A DNA stretch of 64,000 nucleotides from assembly GCA_029817715.1 (NCBI GenBank), contig JARUPY010000465.1, positions 2,717,501 through 2,781,500 of the forward strand, read 5' to 3'. Position 1 is the stretch's first letter, and the number at the start of each line of letters is the position of its first letter. This document shows positions 35,580 through 46,568 of this stretch, piece by piece. The notes beneath the pieces were generated by a model. That model was not told the origin of the DNA. It did no database searches and was given only the letters and a program-made list of their open reading frames with translations. Position numbers and translations under genes: made by a program. This DNA comes from Melastoma dodecandrum. Taxonomy: Eukaryota > Streptophyta > Magnoliopsida > Myrtales > Melastomataceae.

Positions 35580-35947
35580 CACAATTCACCTGGCCCGTAT
35601 ATTTCTCTATGTTTAGTCAGCTTTCTGATTTGTACTGCGTTGTGAATACATTTGACCAGTCATTCTTGGTTATTATGGTCCTTTGGGCATTCGCCATTTG
35701 AATCGGGAAGCAGTGCGGAGATGTATGTGTCTTGCCTTTGGGTTGATAAAAGGATCTACGTGGTTTTGGTAGTTCTGATTGTTGTCACAGTCAGGAGATG
35801 TGGACCTCCTTTCCAACAGTGTCAAAATGTAATTCGTTATTTTACACTGGACCGTCTTATTTTTCCAAAAGATTTGGTATGGAATTTGGGCAATGATTTC
35901 TTGCAAGGGGAAGGCCTGTTATGGTCTCGTTTTCCGATATTTGTACG
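35580..35947. other. 3' flank of SEC5
   Basis: Probable SEC5 3' untranslated region and terminator. Short open frames on both strands carry no motif. Confidence 0.5.
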
Positions 35948-36399
35948 GAAATACGGTTAGTTTTTAAAAAATTTATAAAATACGATTTTACCGTCGCTTT
36001 TAAAACGCACCCCTCAAAATACAAAGGGGACGGGTTCTCTTTATAAATAAAGCTTATTCATTTAGACCCGTCCTTTGTGCATTTCTTAGAGGGGCGAGTT
36101 AACCCGCCCTATATCAGATGCCAAATCGTCTCATACACTTTGCGGAAATTTCTCCAAGTGTTTGAGGGACGGGTTTTGGAAACACGTCCTCCGGATGATG
36201 TATTTTGAGAACCCGACGTCCCTGCATGAAGGCGGGTTCTAAAAACGCGCCCTCACGCGTATCATCTGACGTCGCATAGGGGCGAATTTTGAAAACCGTT
36301 CTCTTTGTATTTTGAGGGGCGCGTTTTGACCCTTCGTAAAACCGTAATTTACGAAACTTAGAGCGTATTTCGCAAATTTTTTAATTTTAACCGTATTTC
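35948..36399. mobile_element. MITE-like element with long imperfect terminal inverted repeats
   Basis: GAAATACGGTTA at 35,948-35,959 is mirrored by TAACCGTATTTC at 36,388-36,399. Inside, an inner arm, AAAACGCACCCCTCAAAATA and onward near 36,000, is repeated inverted near 36,320 (AAAACGCGCCCCTCAAAATA on the minus strand). Between them GGGACGGG/CCCGTCC motifs recur in both orientations. It has no coding capacity. The family is unknown to me. Confidence 0.65.
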
Positions 36400-37064
36400 T
36401 ATATATTTATCCACCTTTTTCGTCACATTACAGTGGCTGACGAGAAAATATTTTGTAAAATAAAATAGTAATTTTTTAAATTTGTCGGTCCTTAAATCGA
36501 ATTAAAATAACAATTCAATTGGTAAATAATTGTGTTCAAATTTGGCGTGATTGAATTTTTTCGGGAGAGGCCCAAACTCTGAATTTCCTGTAGCGGGACT
36601 GAAATATCGAATTCGTTAATTTTTTCATGTGAATTTGGTGTTTTAAAATTGAACTTCGGAAATCATATAACGAATTTTAAAAATCATCTTGTTTCGTCAT
36701 ATTTTGTTAGTCCGATCCGAAACGTACCTCCACGGTGGCTTCGGTGGAACGAGTAAAGTTCCTCTTCATGCCAAAAGTAGTATTTGGCGCTAAACCGTAC
36801 ACGCGCACAAAGAAAATAATTTTGCGTTTCTAGAAATTATCATGCAGTTTTCTCGTCATGAAAAACAGAACAGGTGAATGAAAGGATGTGGTGTGAAATG
36901 ATGATGGTGTTGGGCTCTTCTTCGTCCTAAACCCTCCGCTTAAAACCCTAACTCCAGAAGATAAAAGAAAAAAGAAAGCTTTAATACTTTTACTCTTATC
37001 GATCGAAGAGTCTGTCCCTCCCTCCAACTCCATCGATCCCTTTCTCCTCCTATTCCCAAATCTT
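36400..37064. other. Promoter and 5' leader region of the PPR gene
   Basis: AT-rich until about 36,830. The last 150 bases, rich in TCC and CTCC, look like a 5' leader, and AAACCCTAAC (36,943-36,952) is a telo-box-like motif. I see no gene. Confidence 0.4.
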
Positions 37065-39452
37065 ATGCGGTTTCCATTAATCCCTCCCCTCGCCTTCTCC
37101 AATTCCTCAAGACGATTCTCCTCCTCCTCCGTCTTCCTCAGTCTCGACTCCGACGATGCCTCCTCCGACCACGACGACCCTCCGTACCCCTCTCGTCGTC
37201 CTCCTCCTCCTCCTGTTTCCTCCTCCTCCTCCTCCGAGGTTGTCAAGATGTTGAACGGACTGCGCAAGGATCCTAACCTCGCTCTCTCGTTGCTCTTCGA
37301 CATGCAGGATAACGGGTTCCTCCAGGACGCTTCCACTTTCGCTGCATTTGTCGCCTTCGTTATCCGCTCTGGTTCGGCCGCGGACCTGGTTACTTTGTTT
37401 GTTCGCGTTATTCAGTCGAGGCTGGAGGGACTGGATTTTATGGATGTGTTGGACTGTTTGGCGGCTGAGGGGAGCGAACCCATGATGCTCTTTGCTTTGG
37501 ATTGCTTGATCAAGGCCTATGTTAGCATCGGGATGTTTGAAGAGGCCACAGATTGCTTCTTCCGACCGGGTAGGCGGGGCTGTTTCCCTCGCATCACCAC
37601 TTGTAACTTCTTTCTGAACCGGCTGATCGAGTGCGATAAGGCCGATTCTGCTGTTGCCCTCTACAAGCAGCTCAGGACGATGGGGGGGTTAAAGAGCAAT
37701 GATTATACGTACGCCATTGTGATTAAAGCGCTTTGTAGGATGGGCGAGTTTGAGGAGGCTGTGAACGTGATTGTGGAAATGGAAGAGGCCGGTTTGGTCG
37801 GTAACAGCTTTGCGTATTCGACTTTCATCGAAGGCCTTTGCCTGAGTCGTAGGACAGATTTGGCTTATCAGTTTCTTCGGGGCTTTCAGGCAGCTAAGCT
37901 CCCGTTGAATGGGTATGCTTATGCTTTTGTGGTTCGGGGTTTCTGCAGCGAGTCAAAGTTTGAGGAAGCGGAGGGTGTGCTCCTGGAGATGGAAGAGCGG
38001 GGCCTGATTCCTGATGCATACTGTTATGGAGCCTTGATTCACGGATACTGTAAGGGTGGGAATCTGTTGCGGGGTCTGGCTCTTCATGAGGATATGCTTG
38101 CTAAGGGTGTAAAAACGAACTGTTATATTGTCAGTATAATCCTCCAGTGCATATGCGATATGGGCTTGTATGAAGAAACCATCAGCCATTTTAAAGATTA
38201 CATGCAGTTCGATATTATTCTGGATGAAGTGAGTTACAACATTGTCATGAATGCATTGTGCAAACTGGGTAGAGTGGAAGAAGCTGCCGATTTGCTCGAG
38301 GAAATGAAGGGTAAGAAGATGAAATTGGACAGCATAAACTATACAACCCTTATTAGTGGCTACTGTCTTCAGGGCAATGTTCCCAAGGCATGGGAGGTGG
38401 TTGATGAGATGACATGTAGAGGAATTATCCCAGATGTCATCACTTATAATATCCTTGCTGGAGGATTGTCTAGGGCGGGCCTTGTGCTGGATGTTCACAA
38501 TCTTCTTTCCTGTATGGAATCACAGGGTATAAGACCTAGTGTCGCCACCTATAATGCGATAATTGAGGGGTTATGTATTGGAGGTAAAGTTAAGGAGGCA
38601 GAGGATTTTTTCTCTAAGATCGAAGATAAGAATGTGGACATCTACACGGCCATGGTCAATGGTTTCTGTCAAGCCAACCACACAGAAAAGGCATATCGAC
38701 TTTTTCGCACTCTTTCTGAAGAGGGAATATTGATGAATAAGAAGACTTGCTTCAAATTGCTGCATCATTTGTTGATTGAAGGTGATTGGAAGAAGGCTTT
38801 ACAATTACATAATAGAATGGTGGCTAGTAACCTGGGTCCCAGCCAAAACATGTATCGCGGATTGATAGCATCTGTTTGCCGTGATGGAGATATTAGGAGT
38901 GCCCGGATGCTGTTTGAAGGATCAATAAGCAGAGGTTTAGTTCCTGATGTCAGCACCTATACAATGATGATGAAAAGTTATTTCCTCGATGGTCGTTCTC
39001 AAGATGCCTTTAATCTCTATAAGGATATGATAAAGAAAGGTATCGGAATGGATGTCATTGCTTATACGGTCCTCCTTGATGGGTTTTCAAAGATAGAGCT
39101 CAAAAATAAGAAAGAAGAGGCAGATGACAGGGCCAGGGATGTATTCCACATGATTTACAGGGAAATGTTAGACAAACAGATATCACCTGATGTGATCTTA
39201 TATACCGTATTAATAGGTCGACTATGTAAGCTGGGAAATCTGGCAGAGGCTGAGGATTTGTGGAGTAAAATGATTGAACATGGATTGCTGCCAGATGTGG
39301 CAACATATACAGCTCTCATATCTGGTTGCTTACATTGGGGACATTTTGAACGGGTCGACTATCTTTTAAAAGAAATGTCAGTGAAAGGAATTCCTCTGGA
39401 TGAACAGATCAAGTCTTTATTGAGGAAAGATAAACGTGCACAAAAAATCTAG
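37065..39452 (+). CDS. P-class pentatricopeptide repeat protein (At2g26790-like, probably mitochondrial)
   Basis: Intronless, 795 residues. The first 60 residues are Ser/Arg-rich and then Pro/Ser-rich (NSSRRFSSSSVFLSL), which fits an organelle presequence. From about residue 130 the protein is a row of 35-residue PPR motifs. Examples are YTYAIVIKALCRMGEFEEA, YCYGALIHGYCKGGNLLRG, INYTTLISGYCLQGNVPKA, ITYNILAGGLSRAGLV, ATYNAIIEGLCIGGKVKEA and ATYTALISGCLHWGHFERV. It lacks E, E+ or DYW extensions, so it is a P-class protein. Such proteins bind organelle transcripts and affect their processing or stability; the target RNA cannot be read from this. Resemblance to Arabidopsis At2g26790 is in length and layout. 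Confidence 0.88.
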   Translation: MRFPLIPPLAFSNSSRRFSSSSVFLSLDSDDASSDHDDPPYPSRRPPPPPVSSSSSSEVVKMLNGLRKDPNLALSLLFDMQDNGFLQDASTFAAFVAFVIRSGSAADLVTLFVRVIQSRLEGLDFMDVLDCLAAEGSEPMMLFALDCLIKAYVSIGMFEEATDCFFRPGRRGCFPRITTCNFFLNRLIECDKADSAVALYKQLRTMGGLKSNDYTYAIVIKALCRMGEFEEAVNVIVEMEEAGLVGNSFAYSTFIEGLCLSRRTDLAYQFLRGFQAAKLPLNGYAYAFVVRGFCSESKFEEAEGVLLEMEERGLIPDAYCYGALIHGYCKGGNLLRGLALHEDMLAKGVKTNCYIVSIILQCICDMGLYEETISHFKDYMQFDIILDEVSYNIVMNALCKLGRVEEAADLLEEMKGKKMKLDSINYTTLISGYCLQGNVPKAWEVVDEMTCRGIIPDVITYNILAGGLSRAGLVLDVHNLLSCMESQGIRPSVATYNAIIEGLCIGGKVKEAEDFFSKIEDKNVDIYTAMVNGFCQANHTEKAYRLFRTLSEEGILMNKKTCFKLLHHLLIEGDWKKALQLHNRMVASNLGPSQNMYRGLIASVCRDGDIRSARMLFEGSISRGLVPDVSTYTMMMKSYFLDGRSQDAFNLYKDMIKKGIGMDVIAYTVLLDGFSKIELKNKKEEADDRARDVFHMIYREMLDKQISPDVILYTVLIGRLCKLGNLAEAEDLWSKMIEHGLLPDVATYTALISGCLHWGHFERVDYLLKEMSVKGIPLDEQIKSLLRKDKRAQKI

Positions 39453-41299
39453 TCCTGGTGAAGCATTCAGAGGTTTAGCTAAAAGGAATCAGTTGCTTCA
39501 GACAGTATAGTCTCGATGGAGTTTCAAATGATTTTCAGTGGACAGTCGTGGCAGGTGCTGAAAATTCTCTTAAGGCTGTTTTTGCTTAATTTGGTGTGAA
39601 GTTTCCACTTTGCCCTGGCATTTGGAGGACAACTGGTCATGATGAGAAATGGTCATGCGTTGTCACGAGCTGAAAGCATAGAGTGAAGAAAGTGTCCCCA
39701 CATCCATTCAAACTAGTTGGTGTGATTATCTTCTAAGCATTTACCTTCTTGGTAAGTTGGTGTTAGTGTTTCCGTGATTTTTCATTAACGTTGTGTGCAT
39801 AAATATCATGGAAATGAGAGGCCAACATTGTATTCCTAACTTTTGAAGAAGTCTGACATGTATCAGTCGTTGCTTGAATCAAAATATCACCAGCTTCCCC
39901 TCTGTATCGAGCTTTCAGCTTTCCTCGTTTTGAAGTTTCAGAAAAGCACAGTACGTTCTTACTTTAGCATTCTGTTAGTAATGCCTTATTTGAAGAGATG
40001 TATGTCACTTAAAGAGTCGTCTTTGATTTCCGCTGCTTGTTATTATCTTTGAGTTAGTCTCTGACATTTATCTTGCTCTGATCTCCTTGAAGTTCTTGTA
40101 AGTTACTTATTCTGACAATGATCAATTGTCCTTTCCCTGGTTACCTCTAGGGACTTGTTTGCAAACCGTACGATTGGGACAGAATGGTTCGAGCGTAAAT
40201 GGGATGAGTATTGAACAGACAGAAGGAATCTGCTATCAACTCTTAATGAAGTCCAATGGAAGAGGGTACTCTAGTCTTTGGATGCGTTCATTCACAATAG
40301 AGTAAAGATGCACATGGAATGATCATCCGGCTATGATTTTCATTTTGTCTGGATATAGTATTCGAGCATCTAGGCAAACTGCATCAATAAGTTGTTTGGT
40401 TCAAAAGGTGCCCTCCAGTCATTATTTCTGAACTTCTCAATTGCGGTTCTGCTCTCAAAAGGAAAAGCAGCTTAGGAAGGTGATCGATGTTTCTTGACTT
40501 GGTTGAAGAAATCTATGGTGGTCCAATATTGGGACCTTACTACGCAAATTTATTGGTCGTTCAATTGAGAAACGACATTAGATTTGAATTTCCTGTTTGT
40601 GGTTAAAATGGATCAATTAGTTCTTATTTTTCCGTTCGTGTTCACATCATGGGGCAAATTTTGTTTTGCTAACCTCTCTTGGTGTTTTTACCATTTAGGT
40701 TACTATAGCCTACTGATGCTGCTGCCTGAAGGGCAGTCACAGCTTCGAGAAGAAACTCTAGAAAGCTCGCAGATGGCTATGAGTGCTATTCACATGCATG
40801 TAGCTGTTGTATTTGTTGGTCATATTTCTCCATCAATACCTACAAGTGATCTGTCGATTTCACGAGGATTGGGTACTTCTTCTCTGGCTTCCCCGCATCT
40901 ATAAATTGTGATTGTTGAAGGGAACTGTTACACGTCTTGAAAAATGTTTTTGATTGCTTGCTTATATGTGCAGAAGAGTTGAGTTGATGAATGAAAACAC
41001 ACATGCTGCTTTGCCAGGTTCATTCCTGGCACCTACCCTGCAGTCGTCATTGTCCAGTCATGAATGAAAGTGATAGATTCTTACATTAGTAAGTCAAGCA
41101 GCGTGCATGGAATCTTGACGGGTCAAATGCTTCTGGTCAAGGGAAGTGCTCGGGGTCATGGTGAGTCGAGGCTTGACCCAAGTTTGGCCTTTTTTGATCT
41201 TGTATTTTGACAACGAGAATATTATATTGGTTATGTATTCTAACCGGATGGGTATTTCTTGGTGTTTTTTGCTAGAAGAAATGTCAGTACTTTCAATCT
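39453..41299. other. 3' flank of PPR gene; no gene recognised
   Basis: About 1.8 kb of ordinary composition with only short open frames. None shows a domain. It probably contains the PPR gene 3' untranslated region and spacer. Confidence 0.5.
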
Positions 41300-41642
41300 T
41301 GTGTACCAGGCAAGCACTCGAGTCAACAAACCTCAAGTCGAGGCATCAAATAACTTAAACTCTTGAGGGGGCGGCTGGTGCTCATTGAGTGTGTCGGATA
41401 CAACATTAGCCACCTTCACCAAGTTCTCGGATCTGACTGCGCTCCTGTTACAATTGAAAGATGAATCGGTTGAAGGCTCTCCATCCTGATATCCGTTGTA
41501 AAAAATGAGCAGCAAGAGACTCCAAGATGCTCGAGAACATCGGGATTTTCTCCCAGGAACTTCATTGCCGGAGTGAGTGCAGCAATGGTTGTATCATGGC
41601 TGAAAGCAAGAAGCAATGGTTGTATCATGGCTGAAAGCAAGA
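41300..41642 (-). pseudogene. Cytochrome P450 relic (CYP85-clan type)
   Basis: On the minus strand LLLAFSHDTTIAALTPAMKF and LGENPDVLEHL match the I-helix and J-helix of CYP85-clan enzymes (LLFAGHETTxxALTLAVKFL, ENPxVLEQL). In another frame SENLVKVANVVSDTLNEH matches the K-helix region (SETLRVANIV). The ExxR core has become ENLVK, and the frame changes between the two parts. The haem-binding Cys loop is absent. A 31-bp tandem duplication at 41,581-41,642 repeats the I-helix sequence. Confidence 0.7.
41581..41642. repeat. 31-bp tandem duplication in the P450 relic
   Basis: Two adjacent identical copies of a unit starting AGCAATGGTTGTATCATGGC, at 41,581-41,611 and 41,612-41,642. The unit length is not a multiple of three, so it breaks the reading frame. 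Confidence 0.85.
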
Positions 41643-41865
41643 AGGGTCAGAACGTGGTCCTTCAGTTATGCGTCGGCGAGTTCTCATCGTCGGCTGGCTA
41701 GAGTTTTTCGTGATAGAGGAATCCAGAAAGTAAGGTTTTTTAGTCTCTTTTCCCTAGGGGCCTCAGAGAAGTTCTAAAATTTCGATTTTACGGTCCCAGA
41801 GTTCGACTTCAAAATAGAAATAAGAAGTCTCGAAAAAATAATTCATTCATTTCCTCTTATCAGTC

Positions 41866-42017
41866 TAATCCCGAAAACACTAGTTTTTCTAATTAAATTC
41901 ATATGAAATTATCACGTACCCAAAGTTCGAGTTCCAATTAAACGGAGTGAAGTTAAACTCTGGATATGTAATGATTCTATACGAATTTAATTAGAAGAAC
42001 TAGTGTATTCGGGATTA
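41866..42017. repeat. 152-bp foldback (inverted repeat arms of about 40 bp)
   Basis: TAATCCCGAAAACACTAGTT... at 41,866-41,905 is mirrored by ...AACTAGTGTATTCGGGATTA at 41,978-42,017, with a loop of about 72 bases. It is MITE-like or a hairpin. It is followed at once by a direct repeat. Confidence 0.65.
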
Positions 42018-42107
42018 ACGCGTGCCCAGGAACAACTAGTGTTTTCTGGAGAAGATCATTTGTCCCGGTGATTAAAATACGCGTGCCCAGGAACAACTAG
42101 TGTTTTC
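42018..42107. repeat. 29-bp direct repeat, 61-bp spacing
   Basis: ACGCGTGCCCAGGAACAACT followed by AGTGTTTTC occurs at 42,018-42,046 and 42,079-42,107. The end of the unit (ACTAGTGTTTTC) resembles the arm of the neighbouring foldback. Confidence 0.7.
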
Positions 42108-42890
42108 GGGAGCGACGGTTTCGGGGGCGTTTTATGTTTACGCTAAGGACCCATCGGCCTAGTCACAAAGTCCAATTGATTTCTTTAAATATAATTTTTA
42201 TGATAGATTTCTATTAAGAATATTTTAGATTTGACCCGTAAATATTCATGTTTTATTTTAAAGTAATTTACAATTTAATTGTAATTTTTAATACTTTCTT
42301 TTGAAATAAAAAAAAATTACGGAAAAAATGGAACGAGGAGGGAGAAAAAATACAGTAATTAGGAAGTGAATTACTTAAAAAAATAGCGTGTTTAGTTGAA
42401 GAAAGAAGACGATGAAAATGGAATGATAAAGGAATAAGCGTTACTTTAGCTAGGGAGTGAAAATTCATTTATTTTCTCTTCAAAATTAAGAAAATGAAAA
42501 AGAAAGGAACGTAATAAAATGAGATGGATAAAAAAATTAGGATTATTGGTTTCCATTTATTCCTCAAACGGGACATCATTTGATAAATTAATCTAATAAG
42601 TTACTAGTATCTTAAATATTATGAGATTTTTACATTTGATAACAGAATTAAGGGCATATTTGGGATGAAAATAAACGACATATTGAGAAAATACTAATAA
42701 AATAAATTTCAAAGAAATAGAAACATAAAAAAAAATTATATTATTCGGAAATAATTACCAAGTTTTCATTTCCAATTTTTGACTTCTTATAAATCCTCTT
42801 AAACCCAAAAATTACTTTAAAAGGTTAAAATCCTTAAAATTAGAATAATGAAAATTGCTCTTCATCGCCTCGTCTGACTAGCCCGCAACA
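42108..42890. other. AT-rich spacer
   Basis: Very AT-rich sequence with many A and T runs. No gene or clear repeat was found. Confidence 0.6.
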
Positions 42891-43049
42891 ATTTGGGCTA
42901 AAGGCCCATATACCCTGGCCCGACCCGACCCTCGCGCGTTCTCGTCTCCCCTCTTCCGCTCTCTCTCCCCTTTCCGTTTTCTTTCTCTTCATCCGTCGAC
43001 GAATCGGGGGGTGGGGTTGGGTGGGCTTAGGGTTAGGGTTTCGACGCAA
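42891..43049 (+). promoter_or_regulatory. Site II-like and telo-box motifs before the NSR-like gene
   Basis: TTGGGCTAAAGGCCCATATA near 42,892-42,911 has GGCCCA (TGGGCC on the minus strand). GGTTAGGGTTTCG near 43,031-43,043 contains TAGGGTTT, the complement of the telo box AAACCCTA, 10-20 bases before the ATG. The pair is a known combination in promoters of plant growth and translation genes. Function here is inferred. Confidence 0.45.
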
Positions 43050-44902
43050 ATGACGGACGGCTTCTGGAACCAGCCTCGTCCTCAGCTCCAGGCTCAGCCT
43101 CAGGCCCAGCCTCAGCTTCAGCTCCAACCTCAGCCACAGCCCCAACTTCAGCCGCAGTCCCTCGTCCTTCCTTCCCAGGGCCTCCTCAAGCGCCCCCGCC
43201 TCGACTTCGGTGTGCTTCTCCTTCCCTGTCATTTTTAGTTTTGCCTTTAAAGGTGGTCCCGGGTTCGGCGTCGCGGTTGGGGGATTGGGATTTTGTTGAT
43301 CTCTTTCCTTTTTCCTTACGACGTAAGGGTCGTACATGGTTTGTTTCGGTTGCAAGTGTTTGATTGGGGGAAGGTTATGTTAGGGGTTAGGGTTAGGGTT
43401 AGGTTTAGGGATGGGAATAGATGAGTTCATGGAGGAATTGGATGTTGCAGGCGAGGGAAGCCAGTGTGTGAAATTATTAAGTGTGATTAAATTGGTCTTG
43501 GAATGCCATAGTCCAGAATTGACGGACGCTACTCGATGGAAAATTGAATGTGAATTTGTTTGGAGAATTCCTTCTTCTGCTTCACATGTATTATTAAATA
43601 GATAGAGTATTTCTAACCTGGAGGGAAATGGAGATTCTAAGGGGCACATTGTTCCCTCTATATGCACAAATATCATCGCTTTTGGTTAGAATGTCGAAGT
43701 TCTCTGATATGCTATCGTATTTTTGAATTTGTAGAAGCTCATGTTCCTGGGTCATCTTTGGGGCATAATGTGCATAGTTACACATCTGTTGATGATGATC
43801 GTGCCGGGTCTCGTGCTGTTAAGGATACTCAGGCAATAGGCTCGGCGTATGATCGCTTCCTCCAGAGCACGGTATTCTGCATATTACTGTTTTGCTTTTA
43901 TGGCGTTGTTTGCTAGTTCACTTGATCTATTGTTCTAAATGTTGTGCTGCTTATCTGTGGTCTAGCAAATTTCTTCGATAAGCTCTGGGGAAGGGAATGG
44001 ATTGGGTGGAGTTGGGTTAACTAGACTCCGGGATGCTGGGGTGTCTCAGCTTCCTGGATCAGATCTGGGCATGGTTAGTCGGCCAGGGTTGCGAGGTGTG
44101 GTTAATGGACAAGACTCTGGTTTCCAAGACCTCCTTCTCAATCCCAGGATAAGGCCAACCCATGAACCAGCTCCTTTACCTCATGGGGCCACAAGTACCC
44201 TGTACATTGAAGGGCTTCCTTCTAATAGTACGAGGAGGGAGGTAGCTCGTATCCTTTTAAAAGTCTCCAAACATGGAAATATATTCTCCCATTTTCTGTG
44301 TACGGGCTGTTTGGTCCCTTGACTCATGTCTAGATATTTTCCGACCATTCATGGGGTACAAAGAAGTTAGACTTGTGACTAAGGAATCCAAGCACGTAAG
44401 TCTTCCTATGCCGTTTGTGCTTTATTTGTCAATTTTAGTGAATATATGTTTAAAATGATATTTTTACCATATTTATATTTTAGCGAGGCGGAGACCCTAT
44501 TATCCTCTGTTTTGTGGATTTTGCGGACCCTGCCTGTGCTGCTACTGCCCTGAGTGCCTTGCAAGGTGATTTATTTTTGAAATCCTCGTTCTAATTTGGG
44601 TTCATTAGTTCTTGGAGTAGGCTGTTTCCTGTTTCTGTAGAATCCAATTTGTTGCATCAGTCTAAGGGACACAGTGAGAGATGACGTTTCCTTTCTATTC
44701 CTTGTGTTAATAGAATCGCGCGATTGAGTGGACCTATCTTATTTATGTGCCTTTTAATAGTTCATGGAGACAAGTAATTTGATCTTGTGATGATTTAGGA
44801 TATAAAATGGACGAACAAGACAGTGATTCCGCTTACCTGAGGCTGCAATTTTCTCGGTCCCCTGGTCCGAAATCAGGTTATGGTCCTCGAGGAAGGAGAT
44901 GA
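43050..44902 (+). CDS. NSR-like nuclear speckle RNA-binding protein (RRM)
   Basis: Exons: 43050-43209, 43735-43871, 43966-44248, 44334-44395, 44484-44565, 44799-44902 (275 codons plus stop). The N-terminus is Gln/Pro-rich and repeated (QLQAQPQAQPQLQ), then LLKRPRLDFE, a possible nuclear signal. AYDRFLQSTQ precedes a low-complexity middle. The single RRM is at about residues 188-270. RNP2 is STLYIEGLPSN, and REVAHIFRPFMGYKEVRLV is helix 1 with strand 2. RNP1 is DPIILCFVDF, followed by ACAATALSALQGYKMDE, and the basic tail is GYGPRGRR. This matches Arabidopsis NSRa/NSRb, speckle proteins that adjust alternative splicing and bind long noncoding RNA in lateral-root control. The third intron (44,249-44,333) looks U12-type. 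Confidence 0.88.
43379..43411. repeat. Short interstitial telomere-like repeat in NSR-like intron 1
   Basis: TTAGGGG is followed by three TTAGGG-type units and TTTAGGG. The units mix TTAGGG with the plant TTTAGGG form. Confidence 0.7.
44249..44333 (+). other. Probable U12-type (minor spliceosome) intron
   Basis: The 85-base intron begins GTATCCTTTT, the U12 donor consensus. It has CCCTTGACTC near its end, close to the U12 branch consensus TCCTTRAC. The branch A lies 11 bases before the exon, in the expected 10-16 base window. Splicing joins REVA to HIFRPF, restoring the conserved RRM helix, so the boundary is fixed by homology. Confidence 0.85.
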
Positions 44903-46559
44903 AGGTGCCTAGCCCGTCTCTCTTGAAATGGCTTATTTCATCGGTATGATGAGGGTCATTCCGGATGTTGAATGTACTAACCCCATGAGTAGCTGATCGG
45001 AAGAGTTGGTTGAGAAATGATTGCTTCCTTTCCGCCCAGCACATTTCAATGGCGTAGCTGTATAATTACAACTGGCTAAGTGTCCCCCCTCCTTCCCCTC
45101 TCTCTTGTTTATTTATTGGTTTTCTTTTTGCTTTTGGAAATTCTAGTTTGCCATGTTCTATTTAAGCCCCTATTTTTCCTTTTAACTACTGTAAGCTTCA
45201 ATCATGCCGTGGTTGTGATAGATAATACTTCTACATACCTTTTTTGAGGAGATTGAATCTTCTGGTGTAACGTGGTGGAAAATCATACATATGTAGAAGT
45301 TTTGTCAGCTAGGAGTGATGATTTAGAATTTCTGTGTCACCAATATTTTCTATAACATTTGGCCTATTATACCATTCACGGGCGACTGATTGGGATTGAT
45401 TGGCTGCTGAACTGGGGTTATCTGTCTGTCTGAATATGCCTGATTAGAGAAGTAATTTCACATGGATCTATGAGGGCTGATCTTGTTTGATTTTAAGTTG
45501 TGGGCTCGAGTTGATTTATATTCTCCACGAGTCCTTCCAGACCATATCTCGTATGGTTCTAATGTTAAATGCCACTCTACATAATCCTACAATCGCTTGG
45601 GTGTTTTTTTTCCGTGGCACCGTACTTTGGCCTAATTTCTCGCCTCTGTGGGTGTAAAACAATCATCAATTTCTGTGGGGTGAACCACCGTGCTATCCTC
45701 TAAAAGTTGGGTGTACTATTTGTAGAAGTGAGCGCCCTCGTGTGAACGTATTTGATGCATGTAGGTGAATTTGTTATGTGATGAAAACTCATCCGAGTCA
45801 TTTTGAATATCATCCCCCATGGGCGTGCGAGGACGATCACGTTTGAGGCTTTTGTGTTCTGATGTTTCATTGTGTACCTGGATACTTGGTTTTAACAAGA
45901 TTGATTTCGATTTGCTCAGGAATTATATCTGGCGTGGTCAAGAGGTTCAGTAAAAGAAAATGTAGCGTACCTTCCATGAAAATAGATGAAGGTCCCCGGG
46001 ACTCAAATATAGCATTGTATGCTGTTTATTTCTCCGGTAGTGCATTTCTCTATTCTCGCGGTGACCAAACCATCCACGGCACACGAGCACGAACTGAAAT
46101 CAATCATGTCCGTGTAAGTGCAAGTGGTTGAGAGATGACTTTTTAGTTTCTAGATGGGAGGAGGTATTTGGTGGTGGTCACTCTATCCATCAGATTGTGT
46201 TACCACTTCTCGGCAACGAGATCTTAGTACCTCTGCCTACTACCGCATTCATATTTGCACCTAGGGAGACGACTTCAAATACGAGACATGCTCTGCTAAT
46301 TTCAAGGCTATTTTCGATATCTCGTTTTCGATTACATGCAAGAATGTGTGTGCGAGACGTTCAAGTTATTTTGTAACGACGCGAAGAAGAATGAGATGAT
46401 GATGAACCAAGTGGTTTTGTTGGTTGGGTTTAGTAAGTCGGCTAAAACTCAAAAGGGACTCGGGAGGTAGGCTTGCCAAACAATCGTTCAGAGCAGGTAC
46501 GGTTCCTAAGGACTAGGCAATGTCTTGGCATGACGCCAATCTTAACAAAATCGAGCGAG
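44903..46559. other. Intergenic region after the NSR-like gene
   Basis: No recognisable gene. Short open frames on both strands lack domains. 45,060-45,700 is ordinary noncoding sequence. Confidence 0.5.
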
Positions 46560-46568
46560 TATATAAAC
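46560..46568 (+). promoter_or_regulatory. TATA box of the extensin-like gene
   Basis: TATATAAAC lies about 100 bases before the ATG at 46,666, a good position for a plant TATA box. Confidence 0.6.

Noticed and set aside
39843..40904. Several short plus-strand frames after the PPR gene
   Set aside because: No similarity to known domains, no splice-consistent model. Treated as 3' flank.
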